Assembly (NCBI RefSeq): GCF_030406385.1
Contig: NZ_JAUEPM010000001.1
Coordinates: 310,001-374,000 of the forward strand
DNA: 64,000 nucleotides
Origin: Microbacterium oryzae
GTDB taxonomy: Bacteria > Actinomycetota > Actinomycetes > Actinomycetales > Microbacteriaceae
Direction: 5' to 3'
Part shown: piece after piece, positions 50,293-58,824 of the stretch
Numbering within the stretch: position 1 is the stretch's first letter
Layout: every line of letters starts with the position of its first letter
The notes under the pieces: model-generated
Told to the model about the DNA's origin: nothing
Databases searched by the model: none
What the model saw: only the letters and a program-made list of their open reading frames with translations
Position numbers and translations under genes: made by a program

Positions 50293-53200
50293 GCGCTCAC
50301 CGCCTCGATGGTGTGGATCCGACAGGGGTGGACGCGCTGCTGCACGTCCGCGCAGTGCGTCTCCACCTGGGCCGTGAAGCTGGCCGCGGACATCCCCCGC
50401 GCCGCGTCGGCGACCCGCCGGAGGAACGCCGCGCGGGTCTCCGGGCCCAGGGCGTGCTGGTGCGCGACGCGATAGGGGCTCCTGGCGAGTGTCTGCGACA
50501 CGATGACGAGCCGCGCGCCGCCGAGCGCGCCGCGGTCGGCGCCGTCGACGAGGCCCTCCTGGACGGCGACCTGGTACGCCGCGAGCTGCGCGTGCTCGAC
50601 CACCGCGCCATCCGACGGCTTCTCGCTCTTGCCGCTCTTGAGATCGACCACGACGACCCGCCGCTCGGGCCCGTCGCCGTCCATCGCGAGCCAGCCGCGC
50701 GCGCGGGCGTCCGCGTGCTCCCCCGCGCCGGTCGGATACGTCTCGACGCGGTCGATGACGCCGCTGACCACGGCGCGGTGCGGCCGGCCGATGTCGTCCC
50801 CCGTGTGCACGGCTGGCTCGTCGGCGGGGGTCGTGTCGACCGCGAAGCGGAACGGCGCCTCCGCGGCGATCGTCTCGCCGCCGTCCGCCCGCACCGCACG
50901 CAGGTAGGCGTGCAGGCGGTCGACGTACAGGTCCGCTCGGCGCCGCTCCTTCGCCGCGATCCACGGCGTCTCGAAGTCGAGCTCGGGCCAGCGCTCGGCC
51001 ATCACGGCGCGGAGGACCGCGAGGTCTCCGTCGGGCGCCTGCTCCATCGCGGCGTGGAGGATCGTGCCGATCCCGGCCGACGGCGGCGCGACGGTGTCGC
51101 CGCCGAGCGCGGAGATGACCCAGCCCAGGCCGCACTCCTCGAACGCCTCGACCCGCGACGGCGAGACGCGCGCCGGCGCCGTCTCCAGATCGCGCAGCGG
51201 CGCGTCGGTCGACGGCGGCAGCACGCCGTACCACTCGAGCGGGTCCGCACCGGGGACTCCGCTCTCCGCGAGCACACGCAGCTGCGCGGCGGCGGCCTCC
51301 CGCGCCGCGTCGTCCTCGCCCGGCTCCGTCAGCGTGCGGCGGTGCCGCGCGACGAGCCCGCGCAGGGTGAGCGGATGGTCGGCGCGGTCGCGGTCGTCCT
51401 CCGGCGGCGGGGGGAGGAAGGAGAACAGGGCGCTCGGACCGGTGTCGTCGTCGTCGACCGCGGTCACGAGCACACGGCGGCGGGCGCGGGAGATCGCGCG
51501 GACGAACAGGCGCAGCTCGTCGTGGAGCGCGGTCCGCCGGCGATCCAGCACGCCGAGCGGCTCGGGGCGCGGGGCGCCCGCCCGCAGCGCCGCCACCGCG
51601 TCGCTCAGGCGCCAGGTGTCGAGGAGCCCGCCGCGCAGGCGCACGTTGGGCCAGACGCCGTCCTGCACGCCCGCGACGACGACAGCGTCGAACTCGGCGC
51701 CGAGGGCGTTCGCGGGCGTGAGGAGCGTCACGGCGTCGTCGCGGTCGGGCGCCGACAGCGTGTCCTCCGGCACGTCGCTGTCGAGGATCTCCCGGATGAA
51801 CGGCAGCGGGCCCTCCTGCGGGTTCCGCTCCACCGCACGCTTGGCGGCGTCGAAGAGGGCGACGAGTCCGTCGAGCGCCCTGGCGGCCTCGGCGGCGAGC
51901 GGGCCCTGCCCGACCGCGAGGTCGCGCCACGCGCGCTCGAGCCGGCGGCCATCGCCGGTGCGCGCCTGGTCCCACACGGTCCACAGCAGCTCGTGAATGG
52001 TCGCGCCGCGCTCCGCCTCCGCGTGCACCGCCTCCAGCGTGCGGGCGAAGCGCGCGGCCGTCCTGGCCTCCGGCGTGTCCTGCATGTCGAGGAAGAGGGG
52101 CTCGGCGAGCACCTCACGCAGGAGGGCGCGGGCGGGTCGGCTGCCGCCGTCGGCGAGCTCGCGATGACGCAGCCGCGCGCGGAGGCGCCGCAGCCCGACG
52201 CCGTCGAGGCCCCCGAACGGCGATCGGAGCGCCTCGAGGAGCTTGTCGTCGTCGCGCTCGGCGACGGTCTGCATGCCGAGCCGGACGGTCTCCACGATGT
52301 CTCGCACGACGGCCTCGGCGCCGAGGGGCCGTTGCACGCCCGCCGCGCGGGTCGGCACCTCGCGCGCGGCGAGCTCGGCCTCGAGCGCGGTGATCTGCCG
52401 CGTGTCGTGCGCGATCACGGCCATGCTCCCCCACGGAGTGCCGCCGATGAGGTGCCACTCGCGCAGCTCCCATGCGATGCGGTCGACCTCCTCATAGGGC
52501 GAGGTCGCGATGCAGGTCTCGAGCACCGCGTCCGACGGCACGTCCAGTCCGGGAGGGCGCCGGTGGGCGACGACGCCCGCCGCGCCGATCGCCTGCGTCA
52601 CGCTGCGGGTCACCCGCGTGAGCGCGGGAACGGCGCGGTGCGGTTGATCCAGGACGTGCAGCGGGCCGAGAGCGGCGGACAGCCGCGCGAACAGCTCCGG
52701 CGTGGCGCCGCGGAACGCCCCGGACGCGATGTCGGGGTCGCCGAAGGCGAGGACCGCCGTTCCCTGAGCACGCAGCGCCTCGACGACAGCCACCCCGCCG
52801 CGCGTGAGCTCCTGCGCGTCGTCGACGAGCACGACGCGCAGGCGCTCCAGGCCCGGCACCCGCGCTCCGTCGCGCAGCGCGTCCGCCGCCTCCGCGTACA
52901 GCTCGGAGACCTCTCGGTGCGGAGCGCGCATGCGGTCGAGCACGGCGCGGTAGTCGCCGAGGAAGTCCGCCACCGCCGCCCAGGAGTCGGAGCCGAGCGC
53001 GCGCAGGTCGTCGCCCGTAGCGCCGAGCTCGGTCATCTCCGCGACGAACGCGCGCAGCTCGGAGCGGAAGCCCCTCGTCGCGCGAACGGCAGCGCCGAGG
53101 TGCGTGGGCCAGCGCGAGGCGCCGACGCGCTCGTCCTCCTCGTCCCCGGCGAGGATGTCGGCCACGATCCGGTCCTGATCGGCGCCGGTCAGGAGCCGCG

Positions 53201-53516
53201 GCGGCTCGGCATCGCGGCGGACGGCCTCGGCCCGCACGACCTGGAAGGCGAACGAGCCGACCGAGCGCGCGAGCGGGCCGGGGCTCGCCACCGGCACCCG
53301 CAGTCCCAGCTCGTCGCGCAGTCGCGTCGCGGACGCGCGCGTGGGAGTGAGCACCACGAGCTCATCGGGAGCCATGCCGGATTCGACGAGCGCGGCGACC
53401 CGGCCGACGAGCACCGCCGTCTTCCCCGTGCCCGGCGCGCCGACCACCGTGCCGGAGGCGCTCGGCGGCAGCGTCAGGACGGCGCGCTGGCTGTCATCCC
53501 ATGTGGTGCTCGGCAT
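50289..53516 (-). CDS. adnA: AdnA-type helicase-nuclease subunit
   Basis: 1075 aa partner of AdnB, in the usual A-then-B order. Walker A GAPGTGKTA (26-34) is intact, but motif II is VLVDDAQELT instead of DExx, and several later motor motifs are weak. This agrees with AdnA being the lesser motor. The C-terminal nuclease carries VVVVDLKSGKSEKPS and Cys residues at EECGLGW, THCADV and HPC. The start at MPSTTWDDSQ was chosen at an ATG near GTGGAGGG; an ATG 30 nt upstream is possible. Confidence 0.88.
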   Translation of the reverse strand: MPSTTWDDSQRAVLTLPPSASGTVVGAPGTGKTAVLVGRVAALVESGMAPDELVVLTPTRASATRLRDELGLRVPVASPGPLARSVGSFAFQVVRAEAVRRDAEPPRLLTGADQDRIVADILAGDEEDERVGASRWPTHLGAAVRATRGFRSELRAFVAEMTELGATGDDLRALGSDSWAAVADFLGDYRAVLDRMRAPHREVSELYAEAADALRDGARVPGLERLRVVLVDDAQELTRGGVAVVEALRAQGTAVLAFGDPDIASGAFRGATPELFARLSAALGPLHVLDQPHRAVPALTRVTRSVTQAIGAAGVVAHRRPPGLDVPSDAVLETCIATSPYEEVDRIAWELREWHLIGGTPWGSMAVIAHDTRQITALEAELAAREVPTRAAGVQRPLGAEAVVRDIVETVRLGMQTVAERDDDKLLEALRSPFGGLDGVGLRRLRARLRHRELADGGSRPARALLREVLAEPLFLDMQDTPEARTAARFARTLEAVHAEAERGATIHELLWTVWDQARTGDGRRLERAWRDLAVGQGPLAAEAARALDGLVALFDAAKRAVERNPQEGPLPFIREILDSDVPEDTLSAPDRDDAVTLLTPANALGAEFDAVVVAGVQDGVWPNVRLRGGLLDTWRLSDAVAALRAGAPRPEPLGVLDRRRTALHDELRLFVRAISRARRRVLVTAVDDDDTGPSALFSFLPPPPEDDRDRADHPLTLRGLVARHRRTLTEPGEDDAAREAAAAQLRVLAESGVPGADPLEWYGVLPPSTDAPLRDLETAPARVSPSRVEAFEECGLGWVISALGGDTVAPPSAGIGTILHAAMEQAPDGDLAVLRAVMAERWPELDFETPWIAAKERRRADLYVDRLHAYLRAVRADGGETIAAEAPFRFAVDTTPADEPAVHTGDDIGRPHRAVVSGVIDRVETYPTGAGEHADARARGWLAMDGDGPERRVVVVDLKSGKSEKPSDGAVVEHAQLAAYQVAVQEGLVDGADRGALGGARLVIVSQTLARSPYRVAHQHALGPETRAAFLRRVADAARGMSAASFTAQVETHCADVQQRVHPCRIHTIEAVSA

Positions 53517-53650
53517 GCCCTCCACGCTATCGAGGGGTGCCGACATCGCCCTGTGCGCGCCGTGTTCGCCCTGGGCGTGCAGGCCGCCGGCGGCCGGTCG
53601 GGGTGCCGTAGGCTTTCGATGCACGAGAACCCCGACGAAAGGCAGTCACC

Positions 53651-53875
53651 GTGGAGATCCGCATCGGCATCACGAACTCCGGCCGCGAGCTGTCCTTCGA
53701 GACGTCGCAGAGCGCCGACGAGGTCAAGGCCGCCGTCGCAGCCGCCCTGGACGAGGGCGCGAGCCACCTGTCGTTCACCGACATCAAGGGCAACTCCTAC
53801 TTTGTGCCCTCCGCGAACCTCGCGTTCGTCGAGATCGGCACCAGCGAGGCGCGGCGCGTCGGCTTCGTCGGCTGA
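53651..53875 (+). CDS. DUF3107 family small protein (TB9.4-like)
   Basis: 74 aa. VEIRIGITNSGRELSFETSQSADEVKAAVAAALDEGASHLSFTDIKGNSYFVPSANLAFVEIG covers the whole DUF3107 domain, a small α/β fold of unknown function conserved next to the ferritin-like and DEAD-box genes in actinobacteria. GTG start behind AAAGG. Divergent from adnA. Confidence 0.9.
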   Translation: MEIRIGITNSGRELSFETSQSADEVKAAVAAALDEGASHLSFTDIKGNSYFVPSANLAFVEIGTSEARRVGFVG

Positions 53876-53898
53876 GCCCCGCTCGGTCTCGCCTCCGC

Positions 53899-54633
53899 TC
53901 AGGCGGCGAGGCCGAGGGCGTCCATCCGCCGCGCGTGCGCGGCCATCAGCGCGGTGAAGACGGGCTCGACCACCTTCTCGACGTCCTCGTCCCCACGGGC
54001 CTCGGCGTCGGCCATCCCCATCTGCAGCGCGCTGCGTGCGACGAGCAGCGTGTCGCCCACGAGGCGTCGCGCCCACATCGACAGCAGCGCACGCCACTCC
54101 TCGTCGCTCTCGATGGTCTGCAGCAGCAGGTCGGCGATCTGCTGCCGGTCGTGGTCGGTGCGCAGCACCTTCGCCACCCGGCGTCCGCGCTCACCGTAGC
54201 TGGAGGCCAGCGCGAGGTAGAAGTCGTCGAGCAGGCCGGCGGTGATGTGGACGGTGAGCATCGTCTCCCGCGGCCGCGCGCCGAGCGTCTCGCGCCGGAA
54301 CGCGTCGAGCGACTGCTGGAACGGCGCCATGAGCGCCGTGGGGTCGTCGCCGCCCTCGCGGATCACGGCGAGGATGCCGCGGTGCTTGCGGAGCGCCGCG
54401 CCCGCGGCGAGCGAGAGCGCCTCCTTCTCCGCGAGGTCGGGGGTGGCGCGGATGAGCCGGGTGAGCGTCTCGAAGTATCCGAGCTGCAGGTAGGCGGCCT
54501 GGCCGAGGAACGTGCGCACATCGGGCGCGAGCTCCTGGAAGTCCACCCGCACCGCGTCGGACAGCTCGCCTCGCGGTCGCAGGCGCAGCATCCGCACCGG
54601 GGGCCGACGCTTCCAGAACTGCCAGTTCGCCAC
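53899..54633 (-). CDS. Ferritin-like fold protein (Rv3210c-like)
   Basis: 244 aa, all helical. Segments such as QAAYLQLGYFETLTRLIRATPDLAEKEALSLAAGAALRKHRG and DGLLDDFYLALASSYGERGR-like ITAGLLDDFYLALASSYGERG fit a four-helix ferritin-like bundle, but the paired ExxH iron ligands are only partly visible. GTG start at VANWQFWKRRPP. Conserved neighbour of DUF3107 and the DEAD-box helicase; function unknown. Confidence 0.8.
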   Translation of the reverse strand: MANWQFWKRRPPVRMLRLRPRGELSDAVRVDFQELAPDVRTFLGQAAYLQLGYFETLTRLIRATPDLAEKEALSLAAGAALRKHRGILAVIREGGDDPTALMAPFQQSLDAFRRETLGARPRETMLTVHITAGLLDDFYLALASSYGERGRRVAKVLRTDHDRQQIADLLLQTIESDEEWRALLSMWARRLVGDTLLVARSALQMGMADAEARGDEDVEKVVEPVFTALMAAHARRMDALGLAA

Positions 54634-54835
54634 GTGCGAAAGCCTACGTCCTGCGCGCGGCCGGCACCGAGCCATCCGCCCCTCCGACGGTTCCGGCGGC
54701 TCCTCGGCTAAAGTGGGAGCGGCCCCGGCGACGGATCGGGGCACCGCGCCTGTGGCTGAGAGGGCGTGGAAGCATCCAGCGGCGCGGCCCGTCCGGCATT
54801 CGTCGACCGGCCCGCCGAGACAGGCACACAACTCC

Positions 54836-56236
54836 ATGACGTCATTCGCCGAACTCGGCATCGACCAGGACATCGTCGACACGCTGGCCGCCAAGGGCAT
54901 CGTCGACTCCTTCCCCATCCAGGAGCAGACGATCCCGCTGTCGCTGCCCGGCCAGGACGTGATCGGCCAGGCCAAGACCGGCACCGGCAAGACCTTCGGC
55001 TTCGGCATCCCCGTCGTCCAGCGCCTCGGGCTGAACCCCGAGCCGGGCGTGAAGGCCCTCATCGTCGTCCCCACCCGCGAGCTCGCGGTGCAGGTCTACG
55101 AGGACATGGACCTGCTCACCTCCGGCCGCTCGACGAGCGTCGTCGCGATCTACGGCGGAAAGGCCTACGAGGGTCAGATCGACCAGCTGAAGGCCGGCGC
55201 GCAGATCGTCGTCGGCACGCCCGGGCGCCTCATCGACCTCGCCGGCCAGCGGCTCCTCGACCTCTCGCACGCGACCGAGGTCGTGCTCGACGAGGCCGAC
55301 AAGATGCTCGACCTCGGGTTCCTCCCCGACATCGAGAAGATCTTCCAGCGCGTGCCCGAGAAGCGGCACACGCAGCTGTTCAGCGCGACCATGCCCGGCC
55401 CGATCATCGCGCTCGCCCGCCGGTTCATGGTCAACCCCATCCACATCCGCGCGACCGACCCCGACGAGGGCCTCACGCAGGCGAACATCCGCCACATCGT
55501 CTACCGCGCGCACGCGCTGGACAAGGTGGAGATCGTCGCGCGCATCCTGCAGGCGGAGGGCCGCGGCAAGACCGTGATCTTCACGCGCACCAAGCGCGCA
55601 GCGCAGAAGCTCGTCGACGAGCTGAACGACCGGGGCTTCAGCGCCGCCGCCGTGCACGGCGACATGGGCCAGGAGCAGCGCGAGCGCTCGATGGCGTCGT
55701 TCAAGGCCGGCAAGAAGGACGTGCTCATCGCGACGGATGTCGCCGCCCGCGGCATCGACGTCGACGACGTCACGCACGTCATCAACCACACCATCCCCGA
55801 GGACGAGAAGGCGTACCTGCACCGCGTCGGCCGCACCGGGCGCGCGGGCCGCACCGGCATCGCCGTGACGTTCGTGGACTGGGACGACCTGCACAAGTGG
55901 GCCCTCATCAACCGGGCGCTCGACTTCGGCCAGCCCGAGCCGACCGAGACGTACTCGTCGAGCCCGCACCTCTACGCCGACCTCGCCATTCCCGCCGGCA
56001 CGAAGGGGCGCCTGACGAAGGCGCCGACCACCGCAGCCGTGCGCACGACGGAGGGCGAGGGCGAGAGGCGCCCGCGCCGTCGTCGTCCCGCCGAGGACGG
56101 CGCGGCCCCGGCGACCGCCGCCGAGGGAGCCGGCACGCACGACGGCGAGGGCCGCGAGCATCACGACGGCAAGCCCGCGCCCGCGCGGCGCCGCCGTCGC
56201 CGTCGTCCCTCCGGCCAGACACCGCAGGGGGCGTGA
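54836..56236 (+). CDS. DEAD-box RNA helicase (RhlE-like)
   Basis: 466 aa. Motif Q (FPIQEQTIPLSL), I (AKTGTGKT), Ia (PTRELAVQ), II (DEAD), III (SAT), IV-V (VIFTRTKRAAQKL, ATDVAARGIDVDDVTHVINH) and VI (HRVGRTGRAG) are all present. The basic C-terminal tail (RRPRRRRPAEDG and RRRRRRRPSGQ) would help RNA binding. No strong Shine-Dalgarno lies before the ATG. Role: RNA remodelling or decay. Confidence 0.93.
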   Translation: MTSFAELGIDQDIVDTLAAKGIVDSFPIQEQTIPLSLPGQDVIGQAKTGTGKTFGFGIPVVQRLGLNPEPGVKALIVVPTRELAVQVYEDMDLLTSGRSTSVVAIYGGKAYEGQIDQLKAGAQIVVGTPGRLIDLAGQRLLDLSHATEVVLDEADKMLDLGFLPDIEKIFQRVPEKRHTQLFSATMPGPIIALARRFMVNPIHIRATDPDEGLTQANIRHIVYRAHALDKVEIVARILQAEGRGKTVIFTRTKRAAQKLVDELNDRGFSAAAVHGDMGQEQRERSMASFKAGKKDVLIATDVAARGIDVDDVTHVINHTIPEDEKAYLHRVGRTGRAGRTGIAVTFVDWDDLHKWALINRALDFGQPEPTETYSSSPHLYADLAIPAGTKGRLTKAPTTAAVRTTEGEGERRPRRRRPAEDGAAPATAAEGAGTHDGEGREHHDGKPAPARRRRRRRPSGQTPQGA

Positions 56237-56294
56237 CGCCCCGGGCTCGGGGGAACCGGCTCCGGGCGCTTCGCGCGTCAGGGAGCTGAGCTCC

Positions 56295-57179
56295 TCAGGG
56301 CCGAGCCGGACGAGAACCGACGCCGGCCGCGATGATCCGCTCGACCATCGCGGCCGGCGTCGTGTTCTCCCCGGGGAGGTTCGGCTTGCCCAGGCCGTGG
56401 TAGTCGCTCGACCCCGTCGCGATGAGGTCGCGCTCGGCCACGAGCTTCTGCAGGACCCGGCGTCCGCTCGGGGTGTTCTCGCGGTGGTCGATCTCGAACC
56501 CGGCGAGCCCCGCGTCGACGAGGTCGTGCAGCGTCGGCAGGGGGATCATGCCCGAGCGGCTCGAGGTCGCCGGGTGCGCCATCACCGGCACGCCGCCGGC
56601 CTGCCGCACGAGCGCGATCGCCGCGAAGACGTCGGGCGCCTCGTGCGGGACGTAGTACCCCTCGCGCGGGTGAAGGATGCCGGCGAACGCCTCGCCGCGG
56701 TCGGCGACGATGCCCGCCGCGACCAGCGCGTCGGCGATGTGGGGCCGGCCGACGGTCGCACCCGTGCGGGTCTGCGCCACCACGTCGTCCCAGCCGAGGT
56801 CGTAGTCGCGGGAGATGTTCGCCACGATCCGCTCAGCCCGGCCCATCCGATCGCCGCGCACGTCGTCCATCTGCGCGCGCAGGTTCGCCTCGTCCGGATC
56901 GAACAGATAGGCCAGCAGATGCACGCTCCGCCCGCCGAGGCGGGTGGAGAGCTCCGCCCCGGGCAGGAAGGTCATCCCCAGCGACACCGCGGCGTCCGCG
57001 GCCTCGGCCCAGCCGGCGGTGGTGTCGTGATCTGTGAGCGCGACCGTCCGCACGCCGTGCGCATGTGCGGAGCGCGCGACGTCCGCCGGCGGCTCCGTGC
57101 CATCCGATCGGTTGGAATGGAGATGCAGGTCGGCCGGCTCCTCCACTCTCGGTGCGCCCGCCTCGTCCATGTCCTTCAT
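56295..57179 (-). CDS. PHP-domain phosphoesterase (YciV/RNase AM-like)
   Basis: 294 aa. Metal-ligand motifs of the PHP fold are all visible: DLHLHSNRSDGT, LTDHDTTAGWAEA, PGAELSTRL, PVMAHP and TGSSDYHG. Layout matches the YciV branch, which includes 5'-3' exoribonuclease and nucleoside 3',5'-bisphosphate phosphatase activities. Two ATG starts 9 nt apart; the first is used. Confidence 0.88.
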   Translation of the reverse strand: MKDMDEAGAPRVEEPADLHLHSNRSDGTEPPADVARSAHAHGVRTVALTDHDTTAGWAEAADAAVSLGMTFLPGAELSTRLGGRSVHLLAYLFDPDEANLRAQMDDVRGDRMGRAERIVANISRDYDLGWDDVVAQTRTGATVGRPHIADALVAAGIVADRGEAFAGILHPREGYYVPHEAPDVFAAIALVRQAGGVPVMAHPATSSRSGMIPLPTLHDLVDAGLAGFEIDHRENTPSGRRVLQKLVAERDLIATGSSDYHGLGKPNLPGENTTPAAMVERIIAAGVGSRPARP

Positions 57180-57264
57180 CGTACGGTGTGCGCGCAGGCG
57201 TCTCCCGGCAGGCACGGCGGCTGCTTGCGACGGTTTCCCAGCGGGCCTGCCTAGGGTCGGGACC

Positions 57265-58293
57265 GTGCTGCGCTTGCTCGGGATCCTCGTGACCGTGCTG
57301 TTCGCGATCGCCACCGCCATCGTCACATGGCCGGGCTTCTTCCGCCTCGAGCAGACCTTCCCCGTCGCCCAGCTTGCGGCCCTGCGCGGCGCCGTGGTGG
57401 TGGTTCTGGCGGTCGTCACGATCTTCTTCCTTCTGCTCGCCTTCATCCGCCCGATGCGCGGATTCGCGCTCTCGATGGCTCTCGTGTCGGCGATCGGGGC
57501 GATCAGCGGAGGCGTGGTCCTCGGCGTGCGCGGCTACGGCACCGACTCGCTGCCGGAGGCCACCGACACGAGCGTGCGCGTCATGTCGTGGAACACCGAG
57601 GGCAACGCGATGGGGGCCGACGAGATCGCGCAGACCGCCGTCGCCATGGGCGTCGACGTCGTCGCGCTCCCCGAGACCGCCGAGTACGTCGGCGAGGAGG
57701 TGGCCGTCGCGATGCGCGACCTCGGCAGCCCGATGTGGGTGCATCACGTGGCGCTCCGCCCCGAGGTGCAGGACGGCCCTCAGGCCTGGGAGACCACCGT
57801 GCTCATCTCCCCCGACCTCGGCGACTACTCCGTCATCGAGGCCTCGAGCGACCTCACCAGCAACACCGAGGTCGTGCCGAGCGTCGTGGCGATGCCGGTC
57901 GACGGCGAGGGGCCGATCGTCGTGGCCGTGCACGCGGTGTCGCCGCAGCCGGAGTACATGGACGCCTGGGCTGAGGACCTCCGGTGGGTGGCGGACCAGT
58001 GCGCGGGCGGGAACGTGATCCTCGCCGGAGACTTCAACGCGACCGTCGATCACATGGCATCGCTCGGTGTCGACGGCGGCGACCTCGGCGCCTGCACGGA
58101 TGCGGCCGCTGAGACCGGCAACGGCGCGGTCGGCACCTGGCCGACCGGCGTGCCCGCGCTCCTCGCCGCGCCGATCGACCACGTCATGCACTCCGCGGCA
58201 TGGACCGCGACCGGATCGCTCGTGCTCACCAACCTCGACGACGCCGGCAGCGATCACCGCCCGCTCGTCGTGCAGCTCGAGCCCGCCGACTGA
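57265..58293 (+). CDS. Endonuclease/exonuclease/phosphatase family membrane protein
   Basis: 342 aa. Three N-terminal membrane helices (about 1-20, 33-58, 66-90) tether a DNase I-like domain. Catalytic motifs: MSWNTEGN, LPETAEY, AGDFNATVDH (Asp/Asn) and DHVMHSA, GSDHRPLVV (final His). The phosphodiester substrate is unknown. GTG start, divergent from the PHP gene. Confidence 0.87.
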   Translation: MLRLLGILVTVLFAIATAIVTWPGFFRLEQTFPVAQLAALRGAVVVVLAVVTIFFLLLAFIRPMRGFALSMALVSAIGAISGGVVLGVRGYGTDSLPEATDTSVRVMSWNTEGNAMGADEIAQTAVAMGVDVVALPETAEYVGEEVAVAMRDLGSPMWVHHVALRPEVQDGPQAWETTVLISPDLGDYSVIEASSDLTSNTEVVPSVVAMPVDGEGPIVVAVHAVSPQPEYMDAWAEDLRWVADQCAGGNVILAGDFNATVDHMASLGVDGGDLGACTDAAAETGNGAVGTWPTGVPALLAAPIDHVMHSAAWTATGSLVLTNLDDAGSDHRPLVVQLEPAD

Positions 58294-58300
58294 GCCGACC

Positions 58301-58355
58301 GTGTCTCACTCCCTGCGGCTATCAGCCCCGCAAACCCGCGCGCAGTGAGACATGG
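58301..58355. repeat. Palindromic intergenic repeat, copy 1
   Basis: 55-bp element starting gtgtctcact and ending agtgagacatgg, so its ends are inverted repeats of 9-10 bp. It is directly repeated 64 bp on with only two base changes. Could act as a terminator for the upstream gene. Confidence 0.8.
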
Positions 58356-58364
58356 CAGACATGC

Positions 58365-58419
58365 GTGTCTCACTCCCTGCGGCTATCAGCGCCGCGAACC
58401 CGCGCGCAGTGAGACATGG
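58365..58419. repeat. Palindromic intergenic repeat, copy 2
   Basis: Second 55-bp copy. It differs from copy 1 at two positions. The DUF3054 stop codon and its last roughly 12 codons fall within this copy, so the repeat has supplied or invaded the end of that gene. Confidence 0.8.
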
Positions 58420-58769
58420 GAGACCGCGCGCCAGCCGATGAGGAACGCCGCGAGCACGACGGCGGTCACGATGACGAACGGGATGGCCGCGCCTTCGCCC
58501 GACGCGACGCGCAGCAGCAGTCCTCCCGCGGCTGTCACCACCCAGACGACGACCCCGGTCCGCAGCGGCGCGAGCGGCCGGCGCCAGGCACGTGCGATGG
58601 CCCAGGCTGCGGCGAGCGCGACGAGGAACGGCCACGCGACGCGGCCGAGACCCGCCGCGCCCACGCCGCCCTCATGACTCGCGAGTCCGAGCGCCGCGAA
58701 CGCGACGACGAGCACGACGTCGGCGAGCGCGCTGAGGGCGACGGTGCGGGAGCGAGCGGGGGCGGCCAT
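58386..58769 (-). CDS. DUF3054 family membrane protein
   Basis: 127 aa with four hydrophobic helices (about 10-28, 42-60, 70-88, 94-112). ALADVVLVVAFAALGLASHEGG and VAWPFLVALAAAWAIARAWRRPLAPLRTGVVVWVVTAAGGLLLRVASGEG match the DUF3054 pattern. Function unknown. The C-terminus (VSHVSLRAGSRR) is encoded by the palindromic repeat. Confidence 0.85.
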   Translation of the reverse strand: MAAPARSRTVALSALADVVLVVAFAALGLASHEGGVGAAGLGRVAWPFLVALAAAWAIARAWRRPLAPLRTGVVVWVVTAAGGLLLRVASGEGAAIPFVIVTAVVLAAFLIGWRAVSHVSLRAGSRR

Positions 58770-58824
58770 CCCTCCAGCCTAGGCCGCACGGGCGGCGCTG
58801 CCCGCTCGGTGAGAGACTGAGGGC

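Noticed and set aside
45901..50475. 1524-codon plus-strand open frame opposite adnB
   Set aside because: Antisense shadow of the adnB and neighbouring frames in GC-rich DNA; Arg/Ala-rich translation with no domain, while the minus strand encodes a full helicase-nuclease.
50313..53957. 1214-codon plus-strand open frame opposite adnA
   Set aside because: Shadow of adnA; no recognisable protein features and it runs on across the adnA start and DUF3107 in another frame.
54634..54835. 202-bp gap before the DEAD-box gene, possible regulatory RNA
   Set aside because: Probably the promoter and long leader of the helicase, which may autoregulate, but no known riboswitch or strong fold could be recognised.
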